A stretch of DNA of 14,925 nt, from contig CANHOE010000023.1 in assembly GCA_947462175.1 (NCBI GenBank), positions 1 to 14,925 on the forward strand. Direction: 5' to 3'. How positions within the stretch are numbered: the first letter of the stretch is position 1; every line of letters begins with the position of its first letter. Source of the DNA: Burkholderiales bacterium. GTDB taxonomy: Bacteria > Pseudomonadota > Gammaproteobacteria > Burkholderiales > Burkholderiaceae_C. The translations under genes and the position numbers were made by a program. The notes under the pieces are model-generated. The model did no database searches. It was given only the letters and a program-made list of their open reading frames with translations, and was not told the DNA's origin. Shown piece by piece: positions 13,808-14,925 of the stretch.

Positions 13808-14629
13808 ATGCAGGATCTGGTACTGCTCAACCCGGGCGAAGAACAAGCCCTGCTGCAGGCCATCGAGGCCAGCGCAGAAGTCCAGCGCCTTCGCCAGTTC
13901 TTCCTGTGGTCGCAGGGTCCGCTGCGCGCATTGCTGTCGCACGAAGTGCTGGTCTGCCTGCGGCTCAACGAGCAAGGCCGGGTTACCCATGCCGAGTACC
14001 TGCACAGCGTGGCCCATGCGCCTGAGGTGCTGGCCAGGCTGGTCGACCCGGTCGACGGGCTGGTGCTGCGCATTGCCAGGCACTGCGCGGCCACGGGGCG
14101 CTCGCCGTGCCTGTTCCCGCTGTCCGACGCGTCCCCTGACTCCCCAGTACAAGCCGGTACGACCGATGGCCCGCGCGATACGGCTGGTGCTGCCTGGGGC
14201 GCGTTGGGCGACGAGGTTCGACAGCTGGGCTTGCGCAATGTGCTGGCGCACGGCACAGGGCCATTGGCCGGTGGGGGCACGTTCTTCTCGCTGTTCGGCC
14301 TGACTCACGGCCCCAATGGCCGTGATGCTTTCGCCTTGTCGCTGCTGCTGCCTCAGTTGCACATCGCCTTTTTGCGCGTGTTGGCCAGCCGCAATGCCAG
14401 CGTGCCGGCGCTGCCGCCGGGGGTGGTTCTGTCAGAGCGCGAACTCGAAGTTCTGGACTGGGTTGTCCGCGGCAAGAGCAACCCCGAGATCGGGATGATC
14501 CTGTCGCTGAGCAGCCTGACGATCAAGAACCACCTGCAGCGCATCTACCGCAAGCTCAATGTGCACAACCGCGTGCAGGCCATCACGCGCTGCCGAGAGC
14601 TCAAGCTGCTGATCAACGCCGAGCAGTGA
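13808..14629 (+). CDS. epsA: EpsA-like LuxR-family transcriptional regulator
   Basis: This protein of about 273 residues has a C-terminal LuxR-type helix-turn-helix (about 207-267; LSERELEVLDWVVRGKSNPE, then LTIKNHLQRIYRKLNVHNR). The N-terminal domain (about 10-190) starts RQFFLWSQGPLRALLSHEVL, a pattern I associate with the EpsA regulators linked to exopolysaccharide and exosortase loci of Burkholderiales. No receiver domain is present. A TTG at 13784 would add eight residues; neither start has an ideal ribosome binding site, although AGG lies just before the ATG at 13808. The gene follows csgG by 70 bases and probably regulates the curli operon, occupying the role CsgD (also a LuxR-type protein) has in enteric bacteria. 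That role is inferred from position. Confidence 0.85.
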   Translation: MQDLVLLNPGEEQALLQAIEASAEVQRLRQFFLWSQGPLRALLSHEVLVCLRLNEQGRVTHAEYLHSVAHAPEVLARLVDPVDGLVLRIARHCAATGRSPCLFPLSDASPDSPVQAGTTDGPRDTAGAAWGALGDEVRQLGLRNVLAHGTGPLAGGGTFFSLFGLTHGPNGRDAFALSLLLPQLHIAFLRVLASRNASVPALPPGVVLSERELEVLDWVVRGKSNPEIGMILSLSSLTIKNHLQRIYRKLNVHNRVQAITRCRELKLLINAEQ

Positions 14630-14697
14630 GCGCTGCGGCGTGGGCCTTTGGTTCTCATGGATCAACGCCTTTGGGCCTGTTCGCTCAACCGCAGCGC
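14630..14697 (+). repeat. Separated inverted repeat downstream of the regulator gene
   Basis: GCGCTGCGG (14630-14638), starting directly after the stop codon, is matched by its exact complement CCGCAGCGC (14689-14697). The 50-base loop and absence of a T run argue against an ordinary intrinsic terminator. It may form a weak stem at the transcript end or be chance in GC-rich DNA. Confidence 0.25.
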
Positions 14698-14782
14698 AAT
14701 CGAACACATCGAACTGTCGCATTGACTGTGCAAACTAATGCATATGGTCAAAGACTTTATCAAACGCGTACTGGAGCCAGCG

Positions 14783-14925
14783 ATGAGTTCTTACTCTGAG
14801 CACCACGAGCGAGATCTGGCACTTGCGATGCGCCTGTTCGTGCGCGGTGGCGGTGTGCTGGGTGCTGCCTTGCTGTTGTCGTACTCACCGGCGATGGCTG
14901 CGGTGGATCTGACCGAGTACTCCGA
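14783..14925 (+). CDS. N-terminal fragment of an exported protein (partial)
   Basis: The gene runs off the window. The ATG at 14783 is preferred because GGAG (14773-14776) is correctly spaced; an ATG at 14744 in the same frame would add 13 residues. The visible 47 residues show a charged, His/Glu-containing N-region, a positive stretch (MRLFVRGGG), a hydrophobic core (VLGAALLLSYSP) and a probable cleavage site after AMA or AMAA, giving a mature start near VDLTEYSE. This is an unusually long signal peptide. Nothing in the short mature part identifies a family. Its place next to curli genes makes it a candidate secreted or fibre-related protein. Confidence 0.6.
   Translation, partial: MSSYSEHHERDLALAMRLFVRGGGVLGAALLLSYSPAMAAVDLTEYS

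Overview
The window is GC-rich DNA (about 60-65% in most genes) with a strong G/C third-position bias. It fits a betaproteobacterium of the order Burkholderiales: the LuxR-type regulator is of the EpsA kind typical of that group, and the secretin and curli proteins look betaproteobacterial. The genus cannot be fixed from sequence alone. All recognisable genes lie on the + strand.

Region 1 (1-6632) is a signalling cluster. It holds the 3' part of a hybrid histidine kinase with two degenerate receiver domains (3-1316), a PAS hybrid kinase with an intact receiver (1758-3479), a histidine-phosphotransfer-like protein (3549-3920), and a likely three-gene operon: REC-HD-GYP, a second Hpt-like protein, and a second REC-HD-GYP (4036-6632). 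The HD-GYP proteins are the expected outputs, lowering cyclic di-GMP.

Region 2 (6855-8716) is a bactofilin / M23 endopeptidase / bactofilin module. It is clearly AT-richer than its surroundings and probably builds a membrane-anchored, cell-wall-modifying scaffold. Region 3 (8806-10839) is a lone TPR-secretin lipoprotein with no type II secretion or pilus partner genes in view.

Region 4 (10959-14629) is a curli export operon. It starts with an unrecognised small Cys-containing exported protein, followed by csgE, csgF, a csgG with a roughly 200-residue Pro/Thr-rich C-terminal extension encoded by a hexanucleotide tandem repeat, and an EpsA-like LuxR regulator in the place where a CsgD-type regulator would be expected. 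No curlin (csgA/csgB) is visible. A truncated gene for an exported protein begins at 14783.

Read together, a plausible model is that a phosphorelay sets cyclic di-GMP, which in turn governs an envelope and biofilm programme of bactofilin scaffold, outer-membrane channels and curli fibres. That link rests on gene order only. The most unusual items are the CsgG extension and altered pore-constriction residues, the unknown first gene of the curli operon, and two Hpt-like proteins that lack the usual residues after the phospho-histidine.
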